A stretch of DNA of 64,000 bases from Pelolinea submarina. GTDB taxonomy: Bacteria > Chloroflexota > Anaerolineae > Anaerolineales > Anaerolineaceae. This document shows, piece after piece, positions 1 to 7,600 of this stretch. The stretch spans positions 992,001-1,056,000 of the forward strand of contig NZ_AP018437.1 of assembly GCF_003966975.1 (NCBI RefSeq). The letters run 5' to 3'. How positions within the stretch are numbered: the stretch's first letter is position 1; the number at the start of each line of letters is the position of its first letter. Made by a program: the position numbers and the translations under genes. Below the pieces are notes generated by a model. That model searched no databases, was not told the origin of the DNA, and saw only the letters and a program-made list of their open reading frames with translations.

Positions 1-1
1 A

Positions 2-301
2 GAGGTGGCCGAGACTGCAAAGAAAATGGAAGATATCGGTGTTGATTTTGTCGGATTGATGACCGGAATGAGCTACGAGGGCGTGGAAGCGGGCAAGATT
101 GCGGATCCGGTAAAGGAACGTATTGATGCCCTGGTAAAGGCTGTCTCAGTACCTACGCTGGCAGAAGGGGGAATTAATCTGGACAATTTCAAGGCCTTCA
201 TCGGAACAGGTGTCAATATCATTGTGGTTGGAACGGCAATTGATGATGTTGCTCGTGAAGCAGTGGACCGTGTAGTCAGAACTCTTGTAGAGCACGAGTA
301 A
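2..301 (+). CDS. C-terminal part of a 3-hexulose-6-phosphate synthase / 3-keto-L-gulonate-6-phosphate decarboxylase family TIM barrel (5' truncated)
   Basis: The frame is open from the window edge, so the GTG at 5 is probably internal and the gene starts upstream. The visible ~99 residues hold the last beta-alpha units of an OMP-decarboxylase-superfamily barrel: GVDFVGLMTGMSYEG, then VPTLAEGGIN (the strand carrying the phosphate-binding glycines) and the closing IIVVGTAID strand, which forms the second half of the phosphate site. Members bind a ketose or keto-acid 6-phosphate and break or form a C-C bond with Mg2+. The exact substrate cannot be told from this half. A strong terminator follows 27 bases after the stop, so this is the last gene of its transcript. 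A NanE-like epimerase is a less likely alternative. Confidence 0.65.
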   Translation, partial: EVAETAKKMEDIGVDFVGLMTGMSYEGVEAGKIADPVKERIDALVKAVSVPTLAEGGINLDNFKAFIGTGVNIIVVGTAIDDVAREAVDRVVRTLVEHE

Positions 302-327
302 ACCCAGATCTCGCGTAAATATTTATA

Positions 328-364
328 AAAAAGGGAGATTACTTTTTCGGTAATCTCCCTTTTT
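328..364 (+). terminator. Rho-independent terminator after the phosphosugar enzyme
   Basis: A perfect 15-bp inverted repeat (328-342 with 350-364) encloses a 7-base loop. Its 3' arm ends in TTTTT, so the hairpin and U-tract are both present. It ends the upstream plus-strand gene, and its A/T ends could also work on the minus strand. Confidence 0.9.
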
Positions 365-415
365 GTTTCAGGATTCTCTTATTAAGTTTTTATCTGACAG
401 TAATATCCAAAACGT

Positions 416-470
416 TTCAAGATTGGCTTAAGGTTATCGCAAAGCTTGATTTTTATGGATCAATCTTGAA
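416..470 (-). terminator. Possible hairpin at the 3' end of the minus-strand ABC operon
   Basis: A perfect 10-bp inverted repeat (416-425 with 461-470) overlaps the stop codon of the ATPase gene and is separated by 35 bases. No clear U-tract follows on the minus strand, so termination here is only possible, not shown. Confidence 0.3.
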
Positions 471-1365
471 GTTCCGCGTCCTTGCCGTTGCTGCCTTTCA
501 TCAACCACATGTAGCCGTCTTCCAGACTGGGCTGTTCGGGGCGTGCCTGCGGGTAACCCGCGGCGCTGGCGCCCACCACGCGGAAGGCGACCCCTGCGGG
601 CATGTGCTGCATGGAAACCACGGTCAGGCCGTCATCCGGTTTGCTGCCGTCCGGGCTGACGATGGTCCAGATATGGCCTTCGGCCAGGCGGGTCAGGTCG
701 AGCGGGCTGCCCTGGAAGCAGATGCGGCCCTTGGAAAGCACGGCCATGTTGCGGCAGGTCAGGCCGATGTCGCCGACGATATGCGTGGAGAGCAACACCA
801 CGCGGTCGGAGGCCAGGTCCACCAGCAGGTTGCGGAAACGGATACGTTCCTCCGGGTCCAACCCGGCGGTGGGTTCGTCTACGATCAGCACGCGCGGGTC
901 GTTGACCAGTGCCTGGGCGATGCCCACGCGGCGCTTCATACCGCCCGAATAGCCCTTGATGGGGCGGTCGGCATCGTTTTCCAGCGAAACCATGGCGATG
1001 ACCTCGTCCACCCGTTTTTGGCGGGCTTGGGCGTTATCCACGCCTTTCAGAATGGCCATATAGTCGACGAACTGGCGCGCGCTCAGGTCGGGGTACAGTC
1101 CCAGCTCCTGAGGGAGGTAGCCCAGCACGGATTTGACCGCGCGGCGCTCGCTTTCGACTGCCAGGTCGTGGCCGTTGACGCGCACGCTGCCGCGCGAAGG
1201 GTTGACGATGCCGGCCAGAATGCGCATCAAGGTGGTCTTGCCCGCGCCGTTCGGCCCGAGCAGGCCGAACATGCCAGCTTCGATGGACAGGTTGATGCCC
1301 TGCAGCGCCTTGACCGACTTTGAGCCGCTGCCGTAAGATTTATAAAGACCTTTGATCTCGATCAT
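460..1365 (-). CDS. ABC transporter ATP-binding protein
   Basis: A 301-residue cytoplasmic ATPase of an ABC-2 type transporter. Walker A is GPNGAGKTT (about residues 38-46), the signature is YSGGMKRR (about 139-146), Walker B is VLIVDEPTAGLD, and a switch histidine follows in STHIV. After the nucleotide-binding domain (to about residue 220) comes a roughly 80-residue tail typical of drug/bacteriocin-type ATPases. It is the last gene of a five-gene minus-strand operon and lies 10 bases after a membrane subunit, so it should power the permeases encoded just upstream. Substrate unknown; export is more likely than import because no binding protein is present. Confidence 0.9.
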   Translation of the reverse strand: MIEIKGLYKSYGSGSKSVKALQGINLSIEAGMFGLLGPNGAGKTTLMRILAGIVNPSRGSVRVNGHDLAVESERRAVKSVLGYLPQELGLYPDLSARQFVDYMAILKGVDNAQARQKRVDEVIAMVSLENDADRPIKGYSGGMKRRVGIAQALVNDPRVLIVDEPTAGLDPEERIRFRNLLVDLASDRVVLLSTHIVGDIGLTCRNMAVLSKGRICFQGSPLDLTRLAEGHIWTIVSPDGSKPDDGLTVVSMQHMPAGVAFRVVGASAAGYPQARPEQPSLEDGYMWLMKGSNGKDAELQD

Positions 1366-1375
1366 GATATTCCCT

Positions 1376-2059
1376 TTAGATATACCTTTCAGTTTTTTTC
1401 AATAAGTTATGTGTTGCCAGCAACAGCAGCACGAAGATCCACACCAACGAAAGCTGGTTGACGGCGGCGGCATGGGTGTTGGGATCCATGGCGCTGTAGA
1501 ACAGCAACACGTTGCGCAGCACCGGGCTGTTGGCGAACCAGCCGCGCATGAAGAGTTGCAGCGTCCAGAAGCCGCCTACGAAGGCAAAGCCGCCCGGGCT
1601 GCTGCGGGCCAGCAGCGAAACACTGGCGCCGAAGGCGAGCATGGCCAGGCTGGGCGCGGCCCAGATCAACTGGCGGGCCAGTAAACCGCCCAAGAGGGAC
1701 AGGTCGACGCCGATCAGGTACGCGTAAACCTGGAAGACCAGCGCGGTCAGGGTTATGACCAGGGCGATGATGGACAGGCGTTCAAAGATCATCTTCCAGG
1801 TAGAACGCGAGGTGGTGAATTGCAGCTCCAGGGCTGTATCCTCCAGGAAGGCGTAAGCGGACAAACCGCCGCAGATAAGGGGCAGGGTGAAACCCAAAAA
1901 GGCCCGGAAGGTATTGAAGCGGTTGGCCTCGTTGATGAAAACCGCTATGATCATGAAGAGCGCCATGATAGCGGCCGGCAGCCAGAATTGGTCCTTCTGG
2001 AAGGCCTGGAAAGTATATTTGGAGTTCAAGTTTGCGGAAGGGCGGGAATTGTTTTTCAT
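1376..2059 (-). CDS. ABC transporter membrane subunit (hypothetical)
   Basis: A 227-residue integral membrane protein with about six hydrophobic segments (for example around residues 27-45, 53-72, 95-118, 130-150, 155-172 and 200-218) and a short polar N-terminus. I do not recognise a named family. Its position between an ABC-2 permease (start overlaps the upstream stop by 4 bases, an ATGA arrangement) and the ATPase marks it as a second permease half or accessory subunit of the same transporter. Confidence 0.7.
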   Translation of the reverse strand: MKNNSRPSANLNSKYTFQAFQKDQFWLPAAIMALFMIIAVFINEANRFNTFRAFLGFTLPLICGGLSAYAFLEDTALELQFTTSRSTWKMIFERLSIIALVITLTALVFQVYAYLIGVDLSLLGGLLARQLIWAAPSLAMLAFGASVSLLARSSPGGFAFVGGFWTLQLFMRGWFANSPVLRNVLLFYSAMDPNTHAAAVNQLSLVWIFVLLLLATHNLLKKTERYI

Positions 2060-2835
2060 GCTGCCCTCTTTTCGGTCTTGTTAATATAGGCGGTCATGCC
2101 GGTCAGCGCTAGCGCGGCAACCAGCAGGAGTGTGAGGATATTGGCAATGGCTTTGGCCTGGGTCACCTCAGGCGAGTCCGCCGAGACCATCACACCCAGG
2201 AAGGCCGTCATGGGGAACTCTCCGCTGGCGTTCAGAACCGTATCAGATAGGGTGATCATGACGGTCGGGCTGATGAAGTTGCCCCAATACCAATATCCGG
2301 TGAAGAGGATCTGGTACACACGCAGGGGCATGAAGAGCGGACAGAGCAGGGAAAAAGCAATGATGAAGCACAGCCCGGGGGTGGATATCAGCAGAACGGA
2401 CAGGAGATTGTAGAGGATGAAGAGCGCCGACCAGTGCATTTTGATCACAATGAATATGCTGACAAAAAACACGATGACGAATTCGAGGGTGACAAAGGAA
2501 AGCACCACGCCGAAATACTTGCCCAGCACATAGGTCGAATTGCGCAAATCCGTGGCCCGCAGCAGCTCGCGCGTGCCCAGTTTGAAATCCCGTATGGCGC
2601 GGTCCGAGGCGGCGATGCCTACCACGACCGGGAAGAAGAGGTTCAACCCGAACACATTTTGCCCGGCCTGGGCGAATAGCGGATTGGCGATACCTTCGGC
2701 CAGATCAAAATGGTATTCGTTGGTCATCCACATAAAGATATAGTAGGCGCTGAAAATGAACGCGGTGATCAAGATACTTCTGCGTTTGATCGACATGCGG
2801 TATTCGTAGCGCAATACGCCGAGAAATTGTTTCAT
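2056..2835 (-). CDS. ABC-2 type transporter permease
   Basis: A 259-residue membrane protein that begins with the cytoplasmic FLGVLRYEYRMSIKRRS helix, followed by a first membrane span, a periplasmic stretch (EYHFDLAEGIANPLF) and five further spans, the usual ABC-2 plan. The segment RDFKLGTRELLRATDLRN resembles the coupling helix region of these permeases. Stop and start overlap (ATGA) with the next gene at 2056-2059, which suggests translational coupling and a fixed subunit ratio. The upstream anti-sigma-like gene ends 20 bases away. Confidence 0.8.
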   Translation of the reverse strand: MKQFLGVLRYEYRMSIKRRSILITAFIFSAYYIFMWMTNEYHFDLAEGIANPLFAQAGQNVFGLNLFFPVVVGIAASDRAIRDFKLGTRELLRATDLRNSTYVLGKYFGVVLSFVTLEFVIVFFVSIFIVIKMHWSALFILYNLLSVLLISTPGLCFIIAFSLLCPLFMPLRVYQILFTGYWYWGNFISPTVMITLSDTVLNASGEFPMTAFLGVMVSADSPEVTQAKAIANILTLLLVAALALTGMTAYINKTEKRAA

Positions 2836-2855
2836 TAAAGACTCCTAAGTTACGT

Positions 2856-3734
2856 TTATTGACGGTTGGACAGCTGCCTGGCTGTACCGGAATGGCTCTT
2901 GAGGGACACGATGACGCACAGGAACATGAGGGCGGACAAGCCGTAGAGGATCGCATTGGACTGCCAGAAATTCAGCATGATCTGCGCGCCGCTCCCGAAG
3001 AACTTGCGGGCGACGCTCGTCATCATTAAATAACGGCTCAACCAGATCAGGTAGATGACCAGGATGGCATTTTCCGAGCCTGCGATAACGGATATCCCCA
3101 GCCCGAGCGCGGACAGGAAGGTCATGGGCGCGATCCACTCAGAGATCAACAACCCCACCGTGCTGACCGAATAGACAGCAGCCAGCCCCAATGAGATCAG
3201 GATGGTCAGCAGCAGGTTATAGGCAAAGACCAGCAAAGAGCGCGCCAGCAGGATCTCAACCTGCGAGGTTGGGGTGGCCAGGGTCAGCTCGAAAGCCGCG
3301 TCCTGTTTGCCGCCGTAGAGAAGCGCCAGCCCGGCCGCGGATACGACCGGCGCGATGGCATAGAAGGCGGCGGCTTTGTCTGCCACTAACGTGACAATAA
3401 AGCCCAGGATGAGCACCAAAAAAGAAGCCGACCAAATTTCGCTCCTGACCAGGGGTACCTGGCTTTTGAGCACCTGCCAGACATGCGCAAAGAGAGAGGT
3501 GCGCTGCTGCTCTGCCCGGATCTCTGCCAGGGCGGCTTGCAGCACCGCGCGCGGCGCGGCAGCCTGCACCGGGTTGGCTTTCACGACCCCGGAGACATCC
3601 TGCCAGAAAGCCAGTTCGGCTCGGCAGGCGTCGCAGCCGGCCAAATGCCGGTCGACGGCCTGCTTCTGCGCCGCGGTCAATTGACCGGCGGCGTATTGAG
3701 GCAGCAGCTCGAAAATTTCAGCGTGTTCGTTCAT
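2856..3734 (-). CDS. Anti-sigma-factor-like zinc-finger (zf-HC2) membrane protein
   Basis: A 292-residue protein. The first ~45 residues form a zf-HC2 finger: HLAGCDACRAE supplies the H-x3-C-x2-C ligands. About six membrane spans follow (residues ~105-285), with a layout like a transporter permease. ZAS-type anti-sigma factors hold their partner sigma factor at the membrane, and its start overlaps the stop of the ECF sigma gene by 4 bases, the classic sigma/anti-sigma arrangement. Unusually, the membrane part is a long polytopic domain resembling an ABC-2 subunit, so the protein may both sense and form part of the transporter encoded downstream. That second role is inference. Confidence 0.8.
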   Translation of the reverse strand: MNEHAEIFELLPQYAAGQLTAAQKQAVDRHLAGCDACRAELAFWQDVSGVVKANPVQAAAPRAVLQAALAEIRAEQQRTSLFAHVWQVLKSQVPLVRSEIWSASFLVLILGFIVTLVADKAAAFYAIAPVVSAAGLALLYGGKQDAAFELTLATPTSQVEILLARSLLVFAYNLLLTILISLGLAAVYSVSTVGLLISEWIAPMTFLSALGLGISVIAGSENAILVIYLIWLSRYLMMTSVARKFFGSGAQIMLNFWQSNAILYGLSALMFLCVIVSLKSHSGTARQLSNRQ

Positions 3735-4336
3735 ATGAGATCCTCCATGCGTTGACCCTGCCGGGCGAGGGTGTTTTTCAACTCCCTGCGGGCATGGTTC
3801 AGACGGCTTTTCACCGTGCCAAGCGGGATTTTGCAGATTGCGGCGATTTCTTGCAGTTTCATGTCGTGCAGGAAGAACAGGTCCAGCACTTCACGATATT
3901 GGGGCGCCAGGGCGTTCAGCCCCTGGCGCAGGATCTCCCTGCGCTGTTGGAGCTGCGCCTGCCGTTCCGGGTCACCGTCATTGGTTTGGGCGGTGTTTTC
4001 CGCCTGTTCATCCAGCGGCAGGTTTTCACGGACACGGTAAGCGTGCAGGGTTTTGTTGCGAGCAATGCCGTAAGCCCAGGCGACCACGCGCCCTTCTCCT
4101 CGGTAACTGCCGGCCTGTTTCCAGATGGCGATGAGGGTCTCCTGCAGGACATCCTGCGCGGTAGATTCATCGTGCAGCATGCCGAGGATGTAAGCGTACA
4201 GGCGGTCACCGCAGCGCTCGAATAGCGCTTCCAGCGCGCCCTCGTCTCCGCCGGCGATTTGTTCCAGCAGCAGCGCATCCGGTTCAATCTTAGAAGCGGC
4301 GCTCTGGTGGGTATGCCCGTCCGTTTTCATGTACAT
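3731..4336 (-). CDS. ECF-family RNA polymerase sigma factor
   Basis: Sigma-70 region 2 is visible in GALEALFERCGDRLYAYI and in DVLQETLIAIWKQ, and region 4 as a helix-turn-helix in EIAAICKIPLGTVKSRLNHA. Together they make a compact two-domain ECF sigma of about 200 residues. The open frame extends to 4438, but a TTGACG/TATAAT promoter lies inside that extension, so a start at 4336 (or 4330) downstream of the promoter fits better; an AGGA sits 13 bases before it. The gene leads the operon and is coupled to its probable anti-sigma gene. The regulon cannot be read from here but may include this operon. Confidence 0.88.
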   Translation of the reverse strand: MYMKTDGHTHQSAASKIEPDALLLEQIAGGDEGALEALFERCGDRLYAYILGMLHDESTAQDVLQETLIAIWKQAGSYRGEGRVVAWAYGIARNKTLHAYRVRENLPLDEQAENTAQTNDGDPERQAQLQQRREILRQGLNALAPQYREVLDLFFLHDMKLQEIAAICKIPLGTVKSRLNHARRELKNTLARQGQRMEDLI

Positions 4337-4373
4337 GAAGCGTAATTTTTCCTGTGTAATTCCGTTCATAGCT

Positions 4374-4404
4374 ATTATAGGGTTTTGCATCGTCTTTCCG
4401 TCAA
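4374..4404 (-). promoter_or_regulatory. Candidate sigma-70-like promoter of the ECF sigma/ABC operon
   Basis: On the minus strand TTGACG (4399-4404) and TATAAT (4374-4379) are separated by 19 bases, slightly longer than ideal. Transcription would begin near 4367, upstream of the proposed sigma-factor start. Confidence 0.45.
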
Positions 4405-4438
4405 TTATTAAGTACCATTTGAGCGGGAAAAGGTTCAC

Positions 4439-4680
4439 TTTTGCCTGGTTTGGAACACCGCGCCCTTAGAAGCGCCAAGAACCCCTTTGAAAACCAAATT
4501 TTGCTTATTTTCCTGGAAAATCCCGTTAATTCACGTGTGCGCGAGTATTAAGCGGCTTAAAGGGCGATTATTGAGCCGGTGTAACTTTTGAACCCCGTTT
4601 GGGTTTACTAATAAAACAAATAGACCAACTTGTACTTAATTGAATAGACAAATAAAACAGTTGGCTGCAAGGATGTGAAT
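4439..4680. other. Divergent intergenic region before the lipid-synthase operon
   Basis: About 240 bases without a gene, AT-richer than its flanks. A short inverted repeat (AACCC at 4591, GGGTT at 4601) follows a TTGAAC element and could mark a promoter or operator for the plus-strand operon, but no pair of consensus boxes stands out. The only clear signal is AAGGA (4669-4673), the ribosome site of the synthase gene. Confidence 0.35.
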
Positions 4681-7600
4681 ATGGGTACACAAAAGAAAAA
4701 GAACCTTACCCCTCAGGAACAGACACCCTCCACGACTCCCATTGCCATCGTCGGCATGGCCGGTATTTTCCCAGAAGCGCCCAATTTGGAACGCTATTGG
4801 GAGAACATTCTGGCTGAGTTGAATTGCATAAGCGAGGTGCCTGAATCCCGTTGGCGTGTTGCAGATTATTACGATGCGGATCCTTCCAAACCGGACAAGT
4901 CTTACAGCAAGTACGGCGGTTTCATCCCGGATATCGAGTTTGACTCGATGGAGTTCGGCCTGCCGCCGAATTTCCTGGAGGTCACAGACGTCTCGCAGCT
5001 GCTGGGTTTAATAGTAGCGCGCGACGCACTAGCGGACGCGGGCATCACCGAGCAGAACAACGGAGTGCTGGACCGCACCGGTGTAGTGCTGGGTATGGTG
5101 GGCATGTCCTCCAAGGTGATCCAGCCGCTGCTGAACCGCCTGCAGTACCCGCTGTGGGAAAAAGTATTGAAGACCAGCTCGGTTCCGGACGCGGAGATCC
5201 CCGAGATCATCGAGAAGATGAAATCGGCTTATATCTCCTGGAATGAGAACGCTTTCCCGGGCGCCATCGGTAACGTGGTAGCGGGGCGCATCGCCAACCG
5301 CCTAGACCTGGGCGGCACCAACTGTGTGGTGGACGCGGCCTGCGGCAGTTCTTTGGCAGCGGTCAACCTGGCGGTCAGCGAGCTGGCGCTGGGACACGCG
5401 GATATGATGATCACGGGCGGGGTGGACACCGATAACTCTATCCTGACCTTTATGTGCTTCAGCAAGACACCGGCCTTTTCCAAGGGCGACCATCTGCGCG
5501 CATTCAGCGCGGATTCGGACGGCATGCTGTCCGGCGAAGGCATTGGCATGCTGGTGATGAAGCGCCTGGCAGACGCCGAGCGCGACAACGACCGCATCTA
5601 TGCGGTTGTGCGCGGCATCGGCACCTCCAGCGACGGCAACTTCAAGAGCATTTACGCGCCGCGCCCCAGCGGGCAATCCAAGGCCCTGAAGCGCGCCTAC
5701 GAGCGCGCCGGCTACGAGGCGGGCACCGTCGGATTGGTGGAAGCACACGGCACCGGCACCATGGCCGGCGACCCGGCCGAATTCGAAGGCATGCGGGACG
5801 TATTCGCAGAGAACAACCCCGACAAACAACACATTGCTTTGGGTAGTGTCAAATCACAGATCGGCCACACCAAAGCGGCCGCCGGCGCGGCCAGCATGAT
5901 CAAGGCCACTTTGGCGCTGTATCACAAGGTACTGCCGGCTACCATCAACGTTTCCAGACCCAACCCGGCTATGGAGATCGAAAGCACGCCCTTCTACCTG
6001 AACACGGAGACACGCCCGTGGTTCAGCCCAACGGACGGCGCCCCGCGGCGCGCGGGCGTGAGTTCCTTCGGCTTTGGCGGTACCAATTTCCACATCGCGA
6101 TGGAAGAATACCGGGGCGAGGGAAAGGCTTTCACGCGCCTCCAGGCAGTGCCTTTCAGCGTACTGCTGTCCGCCGCAACTCCGCAGGAACTGGCGCAGGT
6201 CTGCCAGGCAACCCTCGGCCAGCTACAAGGCGCGGACGGCGTCCATGTCCTCAACCAATTGGACCGGGACAGCTATTCGAAACCCATTCCGAGCGCGTAC
6301 GCGCGCCTGGGCTTCCTGGCGGAGAACGCGCAGGATGCCAGCGCGTTGCTGAATGAAGCGCTGAGTTTGCTCGACAAGAACCAGAGCCAGGTGTCCTGGT
6401 CGCATCCCAAGGGCATTTATTTCCGGGTTTCCGGCATGGACGTGAAAGGCCAAACGGCCGCGCTGTTCCCCGGGCAGGGTTCGCAGTACGTCAACATGGG
6501 CAAGGACCTGGCCATCAGCTTCCCGCCCTTCCGCGAAAGCTTCGAACAGGCGGACGCCCAGGCAGTCAAAGACGGCCGCGCCGCCCTGACCCAAACCGTT
6601 TTCCCCATCCCGGTCTTTTCGGATGATGAACGGAAGGCGCAGCAGGAAATTTTGACCGCCACGGAAAACGCCCAACCGGCCATCGGCACCTTCAGCATGG
6701 CGGTTTATCGCATGCTCCAGGCTGTTGGTTTTTCTGCGGATTACTTCGCCGGGCACAGCTTCGGCGAATTGAGCGCGTTGTGGGCCGGCGGCGTCCTGGA
6801 CGACGAGGCCTTCCTGCGTTTGGCCGCCGCACGCGGCCAGGCCATGGGTTTGCCGGCCGAGTCCGGAAAGGACAGCGGCGCGATGGCCGCGGTCAAAGGG
6901 GACGTGGAAAGCGTGCGCAAGCTGTTGAAAGACAACCCGGATGTGCAGATCGCCAATTACAACTCGCCTGCGCAGGTGGTGTTGGCCGGCTCGACCCAGG
7001 GCATTCAGGACGTCAAAGCGCTGCTGGAAGGCGCCGGATTGTCCGTTTACCCGCTGAAGGTCTCGATGGCCTTCCACACCGCTTTCGTGGAGCACGCAAA
7101 GGCGCCCTTCGCGCAGGCCATTCAAAAAGAAACCTTCAAGAAAGCCAAAGGCAAGGTCTATTCCAACGCCAGCGCCCAGCCCTATCCGGCCGAAGCGCAG
7201 GCGATAGCGCAGACCCTTTCCGAGCATATGCTCAATTCGGTGCGCTTCCAAGAAGAGATCGAGAACATGTACAAAGCCGGCGCGCGTATTTTCGTCGAGT
7301 GCGGCCCCAAGAATGTGCTCAGCAACCTGGTCAAGGATATCCTGAAGGAACAGCCTTACGAGGTGGTGACCCTCAACCCCAACCCGAAGGGCGATAGCGA
7401 CGCGCAATTCCGCCAGGCGGTCTTACAGCTGCGCGTATTGGGTTTCGAGCTGGGCAATATCGACCCCTACCGCGCTTACACGGAGCAGAAAGAGAAAAAG
7501 GCCAGCAAGGTGGCGGTGCAGTTGAACGGTGGTTTGTACACTACCGCGGCCACGCAGGCGAAGTTCGAGGAAGCCCTCAAACAGAACCGACATGGGCAGG

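Noticed and set aside
6223-7407. Long minus-strand open frame (394 codons) opposite the KS-AT gene
   Set aside because: It is a shadow of the GC-rich synthase gene, has low-complexity His/Gln/Arg-rich sequence and no recognisable domain. Similar antisense frames occur opposite 10480-11709, 14787-16028, 17344-18456 and 18354-19472.
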